From contig CM025850.1 in NCBI GenBank assembly GCA_003952965.2, positions 32,418,173 through 32,482,172 on the forward strand: a stretch of DNA of 64,000 nucleotides, in the 5' to 3' direction. This document shows, one piece after another, positions 48,064 to 60,578 of this stretch (the first letter of the stretch is position 1; the number at the start of each line of letters is the position of its first letter). This DNA comes from Morella rubra (Eukaryota > Streptophyta > Magnoliopsida > Fagales > Myricaceae). The notes beneath the pieces are model-generated. The model did not search any database. It was not told the origin of the DNA and worked only from the letters and a program-made list of their open reading frames with translations. A program made the translations under genes and the position numbers.

Positions 48064-50877
48064 GGGGTCTTGCAAGGAAAACAAGACGAGAGAGAGCTTC
48101 CCAGGGAGGTAAGCTTCGATGTTTAAATTAGCCTTTTGAAAAATTTAGCTTGAGAGATGGTTTTAACGTGTGTGAGATTTGGTGGCGTCTGTTTGTCTAA
48201 TTTTTTGGATACACTGTGAGTTACTATAGTGAAACGTAGTGGCCAATCTCCTGCTTCTTCTTGTGTGAAGGTTACGGTACACGACACTTTTACTTTTCTC
48301 AGTTGATTTATCATGGCAGAAAATTTTTTATCCATCGTGTCTCTCCCTTTGTGCCGTTTGGTAAAAGGAGGACTTTTTACAATGACTTTTGAACAATTTC
48401 GAAGTGTGGCGTCATTCAAGTTATGGCCTTTGCGAGGAAGGCAGGGTCCGGCGAGCTATAGCCTTTCTGGACATTATCAAAATTATGTGGCCTCTTATGA
48501 GTTGTTGGTGTATATTCTTTTTGGCCCGTAGGCTTTCGGGTGCTATACTTGCAACTGATTGGACAGATTGGGTTGATATTTACAAGCCCATCAGTTAATA
48601 ATAACTTCTATTGCATAATATAATGGAGACCTCGTTGAGAAGAATTGGGTTGAGGTGAGTAAAAATTTCGGTAAGGATCGAAATTTTCGTTCTATTTTTA
48701 ATTTTAGAAATTCGGTTTTCGTTTCGGCATATATTAGAATCAGATTGGAAGTTTTTTTTGATAATTTTTAAAATCGAAACCAAAACTTAAAATTTTGGCA
48801 GAATTATTGAAATTTTCAGTTTCAATTTTTTAAAAAATAAAATAAAAATAATGCTTCAAAATAAAGTATAACATATGTAATTTGATTGAATGTTTGTTTT
48901 AGAAATTTAGATTTTAGATGAAAATTTTACATTTATTGTTAATTTATGATGAATAATTAAAAAAAATTGAAATTTTCGATTTTGATTTTTTTTTTTTTTA
49001 AAATAGGGCTCAAAATAAAGTATAACATATGATGAGTGCCAATTTGTTTGAATGTTTATTTTAGAATCTAAATTTTAGTTGAATGTTTACATTTATTATT
49101 AATTTATGATGAATAATAGAAAAATCTTCCAAAAATTTGGTCCAAAAAATATTTTTAGCTCTTAAGGCTCCAAAAAAAGTCTACATGCCAAATCAGAATT
49201 TCTGGTTCCGTTCCGGTTCTATTCCAATAAAATGAACAAAAAAATTACATTTAGGTGAATACCAGAATTGATCTTTCCAGTTCTATCCGTTACGGTACTC
49301 ACTCTATGAAGATTTGAGTATATGATGCTGAATAACAAGAAATAGCACATTACCATCAATTTATATATTAAAAAACTATAGTATTAAGTAGAGTATAGAC
49401 TTATGGTTGTGAATTTAATTTATCACTGGGAAAAGAACAATATATTCATGCACTATGGATCATTGATATATTCCATCAAACCTTTTGTTTTCTATCACGT
49501 TATCACCGACCTAGCAAACGTACATAGAATCTAAAAGGAACACTCGATGTGATAGCGAGACACCAAAGTTTGACTCCTCCACGAGCGAAGGGCATTAATA
49601 ATATTATTATCATACGTACGTGTTTTTTCAGTTTGGTTTCTTCTTTATCTTGTCGAATCGTGGATAGAACAAACTCTCATCCCAACCGTTGAATCTTTCA
49701 CACGTGGAAATAATTATCAACGTTCATACAAGATTGAGATTTTATTTGTTTATTTATTTTTTAACGATGGAAATTATGCATGACGCTAAATCTATCAATC
49801 TCCCAAGCTCAATTTGATTTTCGTAAGAAATTTCAATAGGAAATTATATATGTATATATAAACAGACCGCTATGTAGGCCTTTCTTGACCCGGATTAAAA
49901 TGTAAAATCCCCCTTATCGATGTCGTGATCTCGTGGACTAACGGAGGATAACTGAAACGCAACGTGCAACACGTGCAAGTCACGACTGCACTCCATCTTC
50001 TTCATTGATATCTCCGTCTCATAAATACCTTCCCTGTAGCCTAAAATACCGACCTTGTCCTCCATCGTTATTGTTTATCAGTTATTACCCAAAGTTGTTC
50101 GTACGTTGGTGTCAAGCGAATGCGACGTGGTTGGTAGTTTCTTTTTTCTATTGTTTTCTTGCCCTGAGCAATCAATGTGGGTCGTTATATTTAATGAACT
50201 AGATGCTTCAAAATTATGAAGCAAATAATAATGGCAACCGCAACTAGATTTTTTTTTCAAGATTTTAAAAATATTTTAGATGAATAAATTTTTTTACAAT
50301 ATTTTATATTTTTAAACAGTGCCTGCATCATGTATCAATGTTCATAGTAGAAGAACATGATGTTACCTATTTATTGCTGATTAGTGCTAAGAAACGTGAG
50401 AAGATTATTATAAAGAATAAAGAATATAAAGAAGTAATATTTAGATGTATATTCCAAAAATATTCTGGTGAACAAGAATTTTATATTTTTATTTATGAAA
50501 TTACACTTCGACTTCACAATTAACACTATTTAATAACTTAGTAATTATAAACTCATTTTAATACTTGAGATTTTTAGCCAGGGCATTCCACTCATGAGTG
50601 TGTGTGTCTCTCACTCAGTTTCTCACACATTTTAAAATTCATCTTCAATTATTATATCTACAGAAGAATAATTTTGATAATTTATTTTATTGTTTTCTAG
50701 AGGAATCAAATTGACAACCTGAAATCGACCTTATTTTTTTATTTTTTTTTTATTTTGAAGCGGAATCGAATTGACTGATAGATGATTATTCTCCCTTTAT
50801 TCTCACGTTATCAAATCAAAGAGCATCAAAGCCGAAAATCCTCTCATGCTTCCTTTTGGGTTAGGTATTAATAATTA
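48064..50877. other. Intergenic, AT-rich
   Basis: 48805-48965 and 48975-49130 are two imperfect copies of a block with CAAAATAAAGTATAACATATG and TTAATTTATGATGAATAAT. 48640-49310 as a whole may be one non-autonomous transposon (GGTGAGTAAAAATTTCGG near the left, GGTACTCACTC near the right). No convincing gene. Confidence 0.4.
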
Positions 50878-51132
50878 GAGAATTTTAATTTTTAGTCACT
50901 AAACTTTATATTACTTTTATTTTTAATCCTATACTGATGTGGCAAAATACGTCTAAGTTAGAGGTTGAGACTGACGTGAAAGAGGAGTCAATTAATGAGA
51001 CAGACGGGAGATTAACAGAATGACCATTTTTAAAAATGCTAGTAAATTTAAAAACTAAATGTTTCAATATTAAAACTCTAGGACTAAAAATGAAATGGTT
51101 TGAAAAATCAGTCACTAAAAATCTAAATTTCC
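50878..51132. mobile_element. Mutator-type MITE, 255 bp
   Basis: Starts GAGAATTTTAATTTTTAGTC, ends TTTTTAGTGACTGA-like in inverse (AAAAATCTAAATTTCC). A perfect 9-bp target duplication TAATAATTA sits at 50869-50877 and 51133-51141. It lies about 400 bp before the probable PAH1 leader. Confidence 0.85.
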
Positions 51133-51561
51133 TAATAATTAACTTGTGTCTCCACTTTTTTAAATTATTTTTGCCTTTAGTTTCTGGAAAAACAGTATAT
51201 GGTAATTTTGTTTAAAACTATCATGTAACAAAAGTCGAAAAAAATAAGAAGGAAAAAGCGAAAAGAGAAGTGGACAAACTCGAGGAAGGGCAATTTGGTC
51301 TTTTTGGATTATCCAAAAAAATTTCTTCCACACTTCAAGACAAAAAAAGAGCTCTAGGAGGGGATGATTCGGATGATGGTCTGGTTCCTTCCAAACCTGG
51401 AGATGACTAGTATTAATCACGGAAACTAAAACTGAATTCCCAAGAAACCCTTTTATTCGATCAATATTTACACGTCGTATCAATAGCGATTTCTGTAATT
51501 TCCTCCAACAACAAGACTACTTAAGCACCTCTGTTCCAGGAATACCTATTTATTCTTGGCC

Positions 51562-51657
51562 ATGGAGGTCGCTGACTCTGGCTTCTTTGTTATCCAGACA
51601 ATCCTCCCCCAAGTCCAAATTTCGAAACCTCTAAGAAGTTCCATGCGGGAGAATTGA
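51562..51657 (+). other. Possible upstream ORF in the PAH1 leader
   Basis: ATG at 51562 in the context CCATGG opens 31 codons (MEVADSGFFVIQTILPQVQ...) ending TGA. It would be in the first, non-coding exon of PAH1 if transcription starts upstream of it, which the sequence does not prove. Confidence 0.3.
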
Positions 51658-51790
51658 AAACGCATACACAGACATTGATCAAAGAGATTACTAGAAGATT
51701 AAGAAAGCTTTACCAAGAAACAGCAAAGAGAAAGACAGTGCATTTGAGCCGTCATTTGGTCTGTCGCCGGCCATAGTTAATTATCAGTCT

Positions 51791-52217
51791 GTAAGTCTAG
51801 TCGCCTTGACTTGTTTAATCTTCTTTCAGTGCTTGCTTTCTCATTCTTCAATTTTCTTCTCAGTTGTTGTTTGATTAATTTTCTTGGAAGTTGGTGTTTG
51901 TGCATTTTGGCTTGCCGAGAAAGAGAGCATAAGAAAGCAATTGAAAATTCTATATCTTTTTAGTGCTGGTTGAAGTTAATTTTGTTGTTCCCGTATCATT
52001 GAATTTCTTTTTTCGGTTTGAAACGGATGCTCGAAATTTGAAATTGTTATTTTCTTCTTCCTTCATTTGTTGGCGACCAAACATGCATTAGGGTTTAAAT
52101 TCACTTCAATTCATCGTTAATATCGTATGTACTCTGTACTTTGTCCCTTTAAAATCATTTGTGTCTTTAGAATGATAGTTTGACTGCATCTTTTTGGTTT
52201 TCTTGGATGTAACGCAG
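51791..52217 (+). other. Predicted 5' UTR intron of PAH1
   Basis: Donor CAGTCT|GTAAGTC at 51791 and acceptor GTAACGCAG ending at 52217, with a T-rich body. An intron in the leader would place the start codon exon at 52218-55220. Confidence 0.5.
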
Positions 52218-52414
52218 TGCCATTGAGGAGTGAGAAACATAATCAAGAAAAAAGAATCCAGAAAATTCGGAAATATAGCGCCTTCTTGGGTGGATGAAAT
52301 AGTTTATTCCATTGTTGTACCTGTACACATTTTATTGAAAGAGAAAAAAAAGACTAAAATTTGTAATCTAATTGCGGCTTCCAAAATCTTGAGGGTTTGA
52401 TAGTTGGCGACCAG

Positions 52415-55400
52415 ATGAATGTGGTGGGCAGAGTTGGGAGCCTAATTTCCCAGGGTGTTTACTCTGTCGCTACCCCTTTTCACCCCTTTGGTGGGGCTGT
52501 TGATGTCATTGTTGTTCAGCAGCAGGATGGGACATTCCGGAGCACGCCTTGGTATGTCCGGTTTGGTAAATTCCAGGGAGTTCTGAAAGGTGCTGAGAAG
52601 GTAGTTCAAATTTCTGTCAATGGCGTTGAGGCCAATTTCCATATGTATCTAGATAATTCAGGTGAGGCCTATTTTATAAAGGAGGTTGATGCTGGCAAAG
52701 GAAGTGAGATAAATGGGGTTGTAAAGGATTCTGATAATCTGGAAGTGGGTGACAATAACAAAGACAGTACTATTGATGACATTCATAGAATTCAACATAG
52801 TGTCTCTGATTCAGGGGTTCTCCGGTTCCAAGATGAATATGTTCCCTTGCGTGCAGACCGAATTGAGAGGGCAGAATCAGATGCTGATCGAAGGTTTTAT
52901 GACTTCCAGGATGAGCAATCTTCTTTGGAGGGTTCAGTTGAGTTGTCGGAATATGGATCTAATCGGTATGAGAGTTTAAATGGTGAGGATTTTGTGGAAC
53001 CCCAGAGCACTGAATCAGAAGTGGTATTGGTGAGTGTGGATGGTCTCGTACTGACAGCACCCATCTCAGCATCAGAGCAGGATACAGAGAATGTGCAACT
53101 AAGCATACCTCAGTTTCATTTGGGCCCAGGTGAACGCACAGACTTTTGTGAAGGCAATGAGGAGTTTAGTTCAGGTGAAAATGTTTGGGCTGCTGATCAC
53201 ATTAGTAACTTGAGTGCGTTGCCATCTAATGTTGCTACTAATGATGTTGGCAGTATTAGTAGTAACGACCATGCTGCAGGACATCAGTTAGAAGTTTGTG
53301 AAGGAGAAGGGGACCATGTCTGTCTAGCTCAAGAAGCTTTGGACATTACAAATCAGGAAGGAAAAATTCCTATGGAGAGTGAATCGGAAGAAGTGTCAGC
53401 TAATGTTACAAGGGAAGAAGTGTTCAAGTGCCCTCTGGAGCTATCAGAACCGACTAAACAGGTTAACAATGACAATCTAGAAGATGTGGTTTCCTCTTTG
53501 GACGTTAAAAATTTGCAAGAGATATCTCAACAAAGTCCTCCAGCTATTAATGAAGACAAAGATGGGGGTGCTGTTGAACCTAGAAATGATGAAGGTTTAT
53601 CTGCCTCCTGTAGTTTCAGTTCTCCCGGCAACGAAACATCTCCATGTGTACAAGTGGGAGTAGAATCTTTAGAGAAAAATGCATGGGATGCAGAACACAC
53701 GGGCTCTGATAGCAAATCAGGTCATTCTGTCTCCCATGGTTTAAAATCTGAGGTTTCCTCCTTGGATGTTAAAAATTTGCAAGAGATATCTCAACAAACT
53801 CCTCCAGCTATTAATGAAGACAAAGATGGGGGTGCTGTCGAACCTAGAAATGATGATGGGCTATCTTCCTCCTGTAGTTCCAGTTCTCCTGGCAATGAAA
53901 CATCTCCGGTTGTACAAGTTGGAGTAGAATCTTCAGAGAAAATTGCATGGGATGCAGAACACACGGGCTCTGATAGCAAATCAGGTCATTCTGTCTCCCG
54001 TGGTTTAAAATCTGAGGTTTTCTCCTTGGACGTTAAAAAGTTGCAGGAGATATCTCAACAAACTCCTCCAGCTATTAATGAAGACAAAGATGGGGGTGCT
54101 GTCGAACCTAGAAATGATGATGGGCTATCTTCCTCCTGTAGTTCCAGTTCTCCTGGCAACAAAACATCTCCAGTTGTACAAGTTGGAGTAGAATCTTCAG
54201 AGAAAATTGCATGGGATGCAGAACACACGGGCTCTGATAGCAAATCAGGTCATTCTGTCTCCCGTGGTTTAAAATCTGAGGTTTTCTCCTTGGACGTTAA
54301 AAAGTTGCAGGAGATATCTCAACAAACTCCTCCAGCTATTAATGAAGACAAAGATGGGGGTGCTGTCGAACCTAGAAATGATGATGGGCTATCTGCCTCC
54401 TGTAGTTCCAGTTCTCCTGGCAACAAAACATCTCCAGTTGTACAAGTTGGAGTAGAATCTTCAGAGAAAATTGCATGGGATGCAGAACACACAGGCTCTG
54501 ATAGCAAATCGGGTCATTCTGTCTCCCGCGGTTTAAAATCTGAGGTTTTCTCCTTGGACGTTAAAAATTTGCAAGAGATATCTCAACAAACTCCTCCAGC
54601 TATTAATGAAGACAAAGATGGGGGTGCTGTCGAACCTGGAAATGATGATGGGCTATCTGCCTCCTGTAGTTCCAGTTCTCCTGGCAACAAAACATCTCCA
54701 GTTGTACAAGTTGGAGTAGAATCTTCAGAGAAAATTGCATGGGATGCAGAACACACGGGCTCTGATAGAAAATCGGGTCATTCTGTCTCCCGTGGTTTAA
54801 AATCTGAGGTTTTCTCCTTGGACGTTAAAAATTTGCAAGAGATATCTCAACAAACTCCGCCAGCTATTAATGAAGACAAAGATGGGGGTGCTGTTGAACC
54901 TGGAAATGATGATGGGCTATCTGCCTCCTGTAGTTCCAGTTCTCCTGGCAACAAAACATCTCCAGTTGTACAAGTTGGAGTAGAATCTTCAGAGAAAATT
55001 GCATGGGATGCAGAACACACAGGCTCTGATAGGAAATCGGGTCATTCTATCCCCCATGGTTTAAAATCTGAGGATGAAAAGTTTACCATCTCTGCAACGT
55101 TTGAAGGAATTGATAATAGTCCACAGATATTTGCAGAGGAAGATCAATGCAATGAGGCTGAGCCAGCAGAACCTCATACAGCAGTTTCCAGTGAAGAGAT
55201 ACAAGCACAATCCAACATAAGTAAGGGCCTCTGGTGTCATTTATTGTGAATGTGGGTCTCTTGTTGTCGATTTTGTATAGTATTCATTCTGTTTGATCTG
55301 TCTTACAATTTGCAGAGTTTGAGATCTCGCTTTGTAGGAATGAACTTCATCCAGGTATGGGTTTGGAAGCTGCTGCTGAAGCATTTGATGCACATCGCGT

Positions 55401-58400
55401 ATCTGCAGAGGAGTTCAAAAACTCGGCAGCATCAATTATGAGAAATGAGAATTTAATTATCAGATTTAGAGAGAGGTACTTGCTGTGGGAGAAAGCTGCT
55501 CCACTTGTTCTTGGAATGGCTGCATTTGGATTAGACTTGGCTGTTGAGCCCAAAGATGCGATTCCTGTGGAACAGATTGGCACACCACAGCCAAGGGACG
55601 ATGACCCTGGAAGTGCTTCATCGTCTGGACGTAGGTGGAGGCTCTGGCCTCCATTTAGAAGAGTCAAATCACTTGAGCATTCTAGCAGTAGTTCTTCGAA
55701 TGAGGATGTATTTGTTGACTCTGAATCTGGTAACTCGCAAGGAATATCTACTATGGCGTCTTATGATGGCAACGAGTCTCCTCACAAGCAATTTATAAGG
55801 ACCAATGTTCCCACTAATGAGCAGATAGCATCTTTGAATCTCAAAGAAGGACAAAATATGATAACTTTTAGTTTCTCTACCAGGGTTCTAGGCAGACAAC
55901 AGGTTTTTCAATTATCTTGTGTTTAAATCTCCCCATGTGCAGATGGAACCACTAAGAATTTGTATATTAACTTGTTAACACTGTAATTACCTTTAACAGG
56001 TTGAAGCTCATATTTACTTGTGGAGGTGGAATGCAAAAATTGTCATTTCAGATGTTGATGGGACAATTACCAGGTAAGGTTCAACTTTTATATGATCAGA
56101 CAAAAAAGACAGCTTAAATCTCATAACAATGCTGCTAAATATGTTTGTTACTTGAACTTGCTAAATGTTGGTAAAGATGCGCCTCTTGTGTGATGTTCTT
56201 TTCTGTATCTACTCTCTCTTTGCATTTTATATGGGATATAACCCCAAAGAGGACCTGCCTAAATGCCTGAACATGGGTACCATATGCATTATTATTTTCA
56301 GACCAATTGGTGGAGAAATAGCCGGTCGATCATCCAACTCAAATGATTGATCGTTATGTGACACCGTCGATCACTTTGAAAATAATCGTTCCATCGCTAA
56401 CATAACCGACCAACCGGTTTTAATATAACAATCGATCATCCAACTTAAGTGATCGATCGGTTAGACAAACACGTCCGATCGGTGGTACTGAAACGATCGA
56501 TCGTCTTCTTCATAGTGTTCGATGTGTTATATGTATCGATCGATTAGCAATATGTATTTGATCGATCGTTATTACTTACCATTCGATCATCCTCAAAGTG
56601 GCGATCGAACGATCATTTCAAAACAAAGCCTGACCGATCACGGATCCAACTGATCGATCACTTCGGTTTCACCGACTAATCGGTACAATTACTGATCGAT
56701 CAATAGATTTAGTGATGACAATTTTCCATCACAAAAAACTTTTTTGTGACGAAACCTGAATTTCATCACGAAATACATTTTGTAATGCTTATACGTTGAC
56801 ATACTTACCACTAAAGCTGGCATATTACAATCAAGGAAGATCTAAGGGAGTCTCCTCTTACATTGTGTGCTTTAATTCTTTTATTGACACAAGTCCTCTT
56901 TTTTTTTTCTTGGAACAGTAAGCTTTGACAGAAGAAGCAAGACTGTCTATCATTCCTAGGCAATTTTATCACGTATATTTCTTTACAGCTGACCTCTCTT
57001 CTATCAAAAGGGGTCAAGATGAAATTCATGCCGCACCAAAGGGTTGGCTGTTGCCATGTTGCTTCAGCCATTGTCATTGAAATTTGCTTTGCTTGCTTTC
57101 CATTCTATTAGATAGAAAGTATTACCCAGTCAAACTGGTCTGGAACACCTTTCAAAGTTTGTTTTGCCGCTGTCTTTCAAAGAAAGATCTTCTCTTGACC
57201 CAGGAGAACAAATCATGTTCCCGTCATACGCCTGATTTAAGTCCAAAACTCATCCCATATGGAGAAGAGAAGGAAAGAGAAAGATTGGTCAATAGAGAGG
57301 TGGGTTGCCATGAAAGTTGGATAATTTCTGAGTAATGAAATTTGGTTAATGTCTTTAAGTTCAACTATTTTCTCAATAAAATCATTTTTTCGGGTGATTC
57401 TAAGAGTTTGTAATGGATGGATGATGTGGCTCTATGTTGACCATTTTATCCTTCCTAAAAGAAAAAGAAGACGGCGAAGAACAAGGCATGATTTTGATTG
57501 TGGGGATGCAGTGAACCAAAACATCCCATAAAAGAGTCGTCAACAAAAATCTAGTTCCATTGCTGTAGCCATTATACCATAGACTCGTCAACCTGTAGAT
57601 AAAGGAACCGCTACCACTTTTGAGCTGGAAATCTTACATCTTAGGGTTCTTGCTGATAGGTCATCAAGTGATCTATGTCAATTTTGTTTTCGTAATTTGT
57701 ATTAGTATCCACATGGAAGCAATTTTATTTATCATGATGTTTGTATAGTATTTCAATGAGACTAGTCCTTTTTTTGCTTTATCTTTAGGTTGCTTTATCC
57801 TTATTATAGGCATCTGTTGATAGGGCATAAAAGTCAGCAATATAGTAGCAAGTAAGGGATGATGGAACTAGTCACTATTCAGAATGTTTAAAAAGAAAAC
57901 AAATGTTTTCTGTTTTTCAATGCAGAAGAAACTCTTCCTTCGTGATGCACTCAACTGCTATGAGAAGGGTGTCTTCCAATTAACTTATGAGTTTTATATG
58001 ACAGGCATTACATTGACCCTTTGTTTTCTTCCGTCATAGGTCTGATGTTTTAGGCCAGTTCATGCCTTTAGTTGGTAGGGATTGGAGCCAATCTGGGGTC
58101 GCCAGACTTTTCTCTGCAATTGAGGTATGTGTTTTAACTTTCCCAAATCATCATCTGATTTGTGGTTACTCCTAAGTCCTTTAACCTTGCCGTTGTTTGT
58201 AGACTAGTTAGATGATAAAATATCATTGACTTGAGACAAAAAAGAGAGATTTAACTTATATGAGAGATGTGTCAGCATTTACTCTACTGGTTTAGCTTTG
58301 TAAGATTTAGCTTTGAACAAAGGTTTTGAGATGGTACAACCATAGTGGTTCATTGAGGCCTGATCTGACAAATGAAATAATTTCCAACCGCTATATCCGT

Positions 58401-59491
58401 TTGTGCATCTACTATACTTTGTGTACCCCCTGGTTATGCCACTGTACATTGGTGGCAGGCTTCTTATTGTGCTTCTTCTAGGTCTTCCTTTTTATCAGTG
58501 GCCATTTGTTGACATGTCATCTATTTGCAAACTCGTTAGAATCTTTTTCTTTTATCTTGCTGAATCTTTGTTTTAGTTGTGATATGGCATTCCTTTCCTA
58601 TCTCCTGTTTGATTGCAGTATACAAGTTAGTAGTTCTATTTGTTGAAGCATTTGCTTTATTTGGAGTTGTGTTTGAATGATAAATTTTATTCAGCAGTGT
58701 CGCTGTAGAGTTGCTTCCTTCATCTAAAGTGGCCTTTTCTTGTTACAGGAGAATGGATATCAGCTACTGTTTCTGAGTGCACGTGCAATTGTTCAGGCAT
58801 ATCTAACCAGGAATTTTCTATTCAATCTCAAACAGGTACCTAGACAAAAGTGTTTTCAGTTGACTGCACTGTTGCTGATAGAAAATGGGAACCTGTCAGA
58901 GTTTTTCTAGCTTAATGAAATCTGAACATTGAAAATTAAGAGTGGGCAGTGTGGTGGCATCAACTGTAGTATTACCTTTTAGTTTTCTCTGGACAGTTTG
59001 GATCCTGATTTCAAATCTGGAAAATTCATCTCTATATTGCACATTTGGCTGACTGGACATATAATGGGCCATGATCGTTATGGTTCCCAATTTGTTCTGT
59101 GTCTTCGTTGTCTTACAATATAGTTGCAGGGTTTGCCTTTAATGCGATGATAGAATTATAGAAGTCCAATTGACAAGTCTTCTGCAATTGCAGGATGGAA
59201 AAACTTTACCAAAAGGACCTGTTGTTATATCCCCAGATGGATTATTTCCTTCACTGTACCGAGAAGGTGAGTACGAGTACTCTTAGAATCCTTGAAATCA
59301 TTTGAGGTCACTAACTTTGGTATAGTGTGAACTATGTAACGGGATATTTGCTGACTTCTCTTTAGTAAATAATTTCTGTCTGAATGTTCTGTGGCTATAT
59401 GGTGATTTCCTCTGCTATCAACATGAATTTTCTTCCTTTTTTTTTTTTTTGTTGGTTTTTTGTGTGTTGTGTGTGTGTTGGGTGGTGGTGT

Positions 59492-59523
<32 letters not shown>

Positions 59524-60578
59524 GGATTTAAATGTGGCAAGTATTATGGCGACGGAAGCAATACGAATTTCTCCATGGAGTAGTGAGTAATTCTGTGTTC
59601 AAGCTGACGGAAGTATACAAGGCATGTACATAACCTAAGTAGCTATAATAGTTTTACCATAGGCCTTTACGTTACAAATGATGAGGCTTGTTAGCAATAG
59701 GGTTATTGCCTTGGTTTGTTGTTCACATGCAGAGGCAGTTTACCCAGCATTGCATCACTGATGTTTAATAGACAACATGGTTATTAATGTTCTTTTCACC
59801 CCACAGTATCATTTCCAGTTGCTGAAAGTCCATATTGCCGCTTACATTGTGTCCCTCATTGATCATGTTGTTTCTGCTTTTGCCCAATGGCAGTAATAAG
59901 AAGAGCACCTCATGAATTCAAGATTGGGTGTTTAGAGGTAAATATCAGATGTCGAACCCTATAACTACATATATGTTTAGACACTTCTAGAAAGCATTTT
60001 TTTTTTCTCTGGACACTTCGACAATTTATTTGACCTTCTTTCTGACTTCTTATGGTATATTGTATTGATCATGTTTTTCAGGACATCAGAAAACTCTTCC
60101 CTTCTGAGTACAATCCATTCTATGCGGGCTTTGGAAATAGAGACACAGACGAGCTCAGTTACAGGAAAATGGGGATCCCCAAGGGCAAAATATTCATCAT
60201 TAACCCCAAGGTATTTTTCTTCATCTCGTATTTTTCACTATTCAGCAATTTTTTTGCTAACTGAAATGCTGGTATATACTGACAGGGTGAGGTGGCTACA
60301 AGTCATCGCGTCGATGTCAAGTCATACACATCTTTACACACTCTTGTCAATGACATGTTCCCTCCAACTTCATTAGTTGAGCAGGTATGATTCGTGACAT
60401 TAGAGCTAGAAAGAGGGGGGAAGTGGGTGGGGATTCAAAAAACAAATGGGCATGTCTGACTCTGATTTTGGATTTTGACTCTCTACATGACAACCGGGTT
60501 CATTTGATACTCTTGCAGGAAGATTTCAACGCATGGAATTTTTGGAAAATGCCATTGCCGGATATTGATTTGTCGTAG
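52415..60578 (+). CDS. PAH1: Phosphatidate phosphatase, lipin family (PAH1-like)
   Basis: Dephosphorylates phosphatidic acid to diacylglycerol at the ER, controlling phospholipid and galactolipid supply. Predicted coding exons: 52415-55220, 55316-55902, 56000-56073, 58040-58124, 58749-58835, 59194-59266, 59894-59937, 60082-60210, 60286-60384, 60519-60578. They join in frame to 1347 codons with GT-AG introns. N-LIP is at 1-100 ([20 protein letters not shown]) with the conserved Gly at 83 in NSGEAYF. The HAD-like LNS2 domain has catalytic DVDGT at 1149-1153, then [20 protein letters not shown] and the C-terminal [13 protein letters not shown] basic stretch [14 protein letters not shown] precedes the catalytic domain. 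[10 protein letters not shown] is closer to PAH1 than PAH2. Residues 359-886 are six 88-residue repeats, making it far longer than the 904 residues I recall for Arabidopsis PAH1. I start at MNVVGR; six in-frame codons upstream lack an ATG. AATAAA at 60751. Confidence 0.93.
53489..55072 (+). repeat. Six 264-bp in-frame tandem repeats in PAH1
   Basis: Units start at 53489, 53753, 54017, 54281, 54545 and 54809. Each encodes 88 residues: [20 protein letters not shown], then [17 protein letters not shown], a Ser run, [19 protein letters not shown] and [20 protein letters not shown]. Units 3-6 are nearly identical in DNA; unit 1 is the most diverged. The segment is acidic, Ser-rich and has no predicted fold, so probably disordered. 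Confidence 0.97.
56290..56795. mobile_element. CGATCGATC-rich CACTA-like fragment in PAH1 intron 3
   Basis: Over about 450 bp, GATCGATC/CGATCGAT-type words occur some twenty times in both orientations, a subterminal-repeat pattern. They are followed by a small hairpin (CATCACAAAAAACTTTTTTG, TGTGACGAAA) and ACATTTTGTAATG, a worn version of a TTTTGTAGTG terminus. The left end is not clear and no target duplication was found. Non-coding. It sits in the intron right after the exon encoding DVDGT. Confidence 0.55.
59492..59521 (+). repeat. Run of 30 G in PAH1 intron 6
   Basis: An uninterrupted G tract on the sense strand, preceded by a TG-rich stretch (59459-59490). It would be G-rich in the pre-mRNA. 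The length may be inexact because long homopolymers are hard to sequence. Confidence 0.9.

Noticed and set aside
47707-48084. 125-residue minus-strand frame
   Set aside because: It is the 69-bp triplicate read through, with three identical peptide blocks and no start context.
53527-54507. Four 62-residue minus-strand frames spaced 264 bp apart
   Set aside because: They are shadows of the PAH1 repeat on the opposite strand; the spacing is the repeat period.
53489-55072. CRISPR-like regular repeat
   Set aside because: The repeats are contiguous, in frame and coding in a eukaryotic gene, with no spacers.
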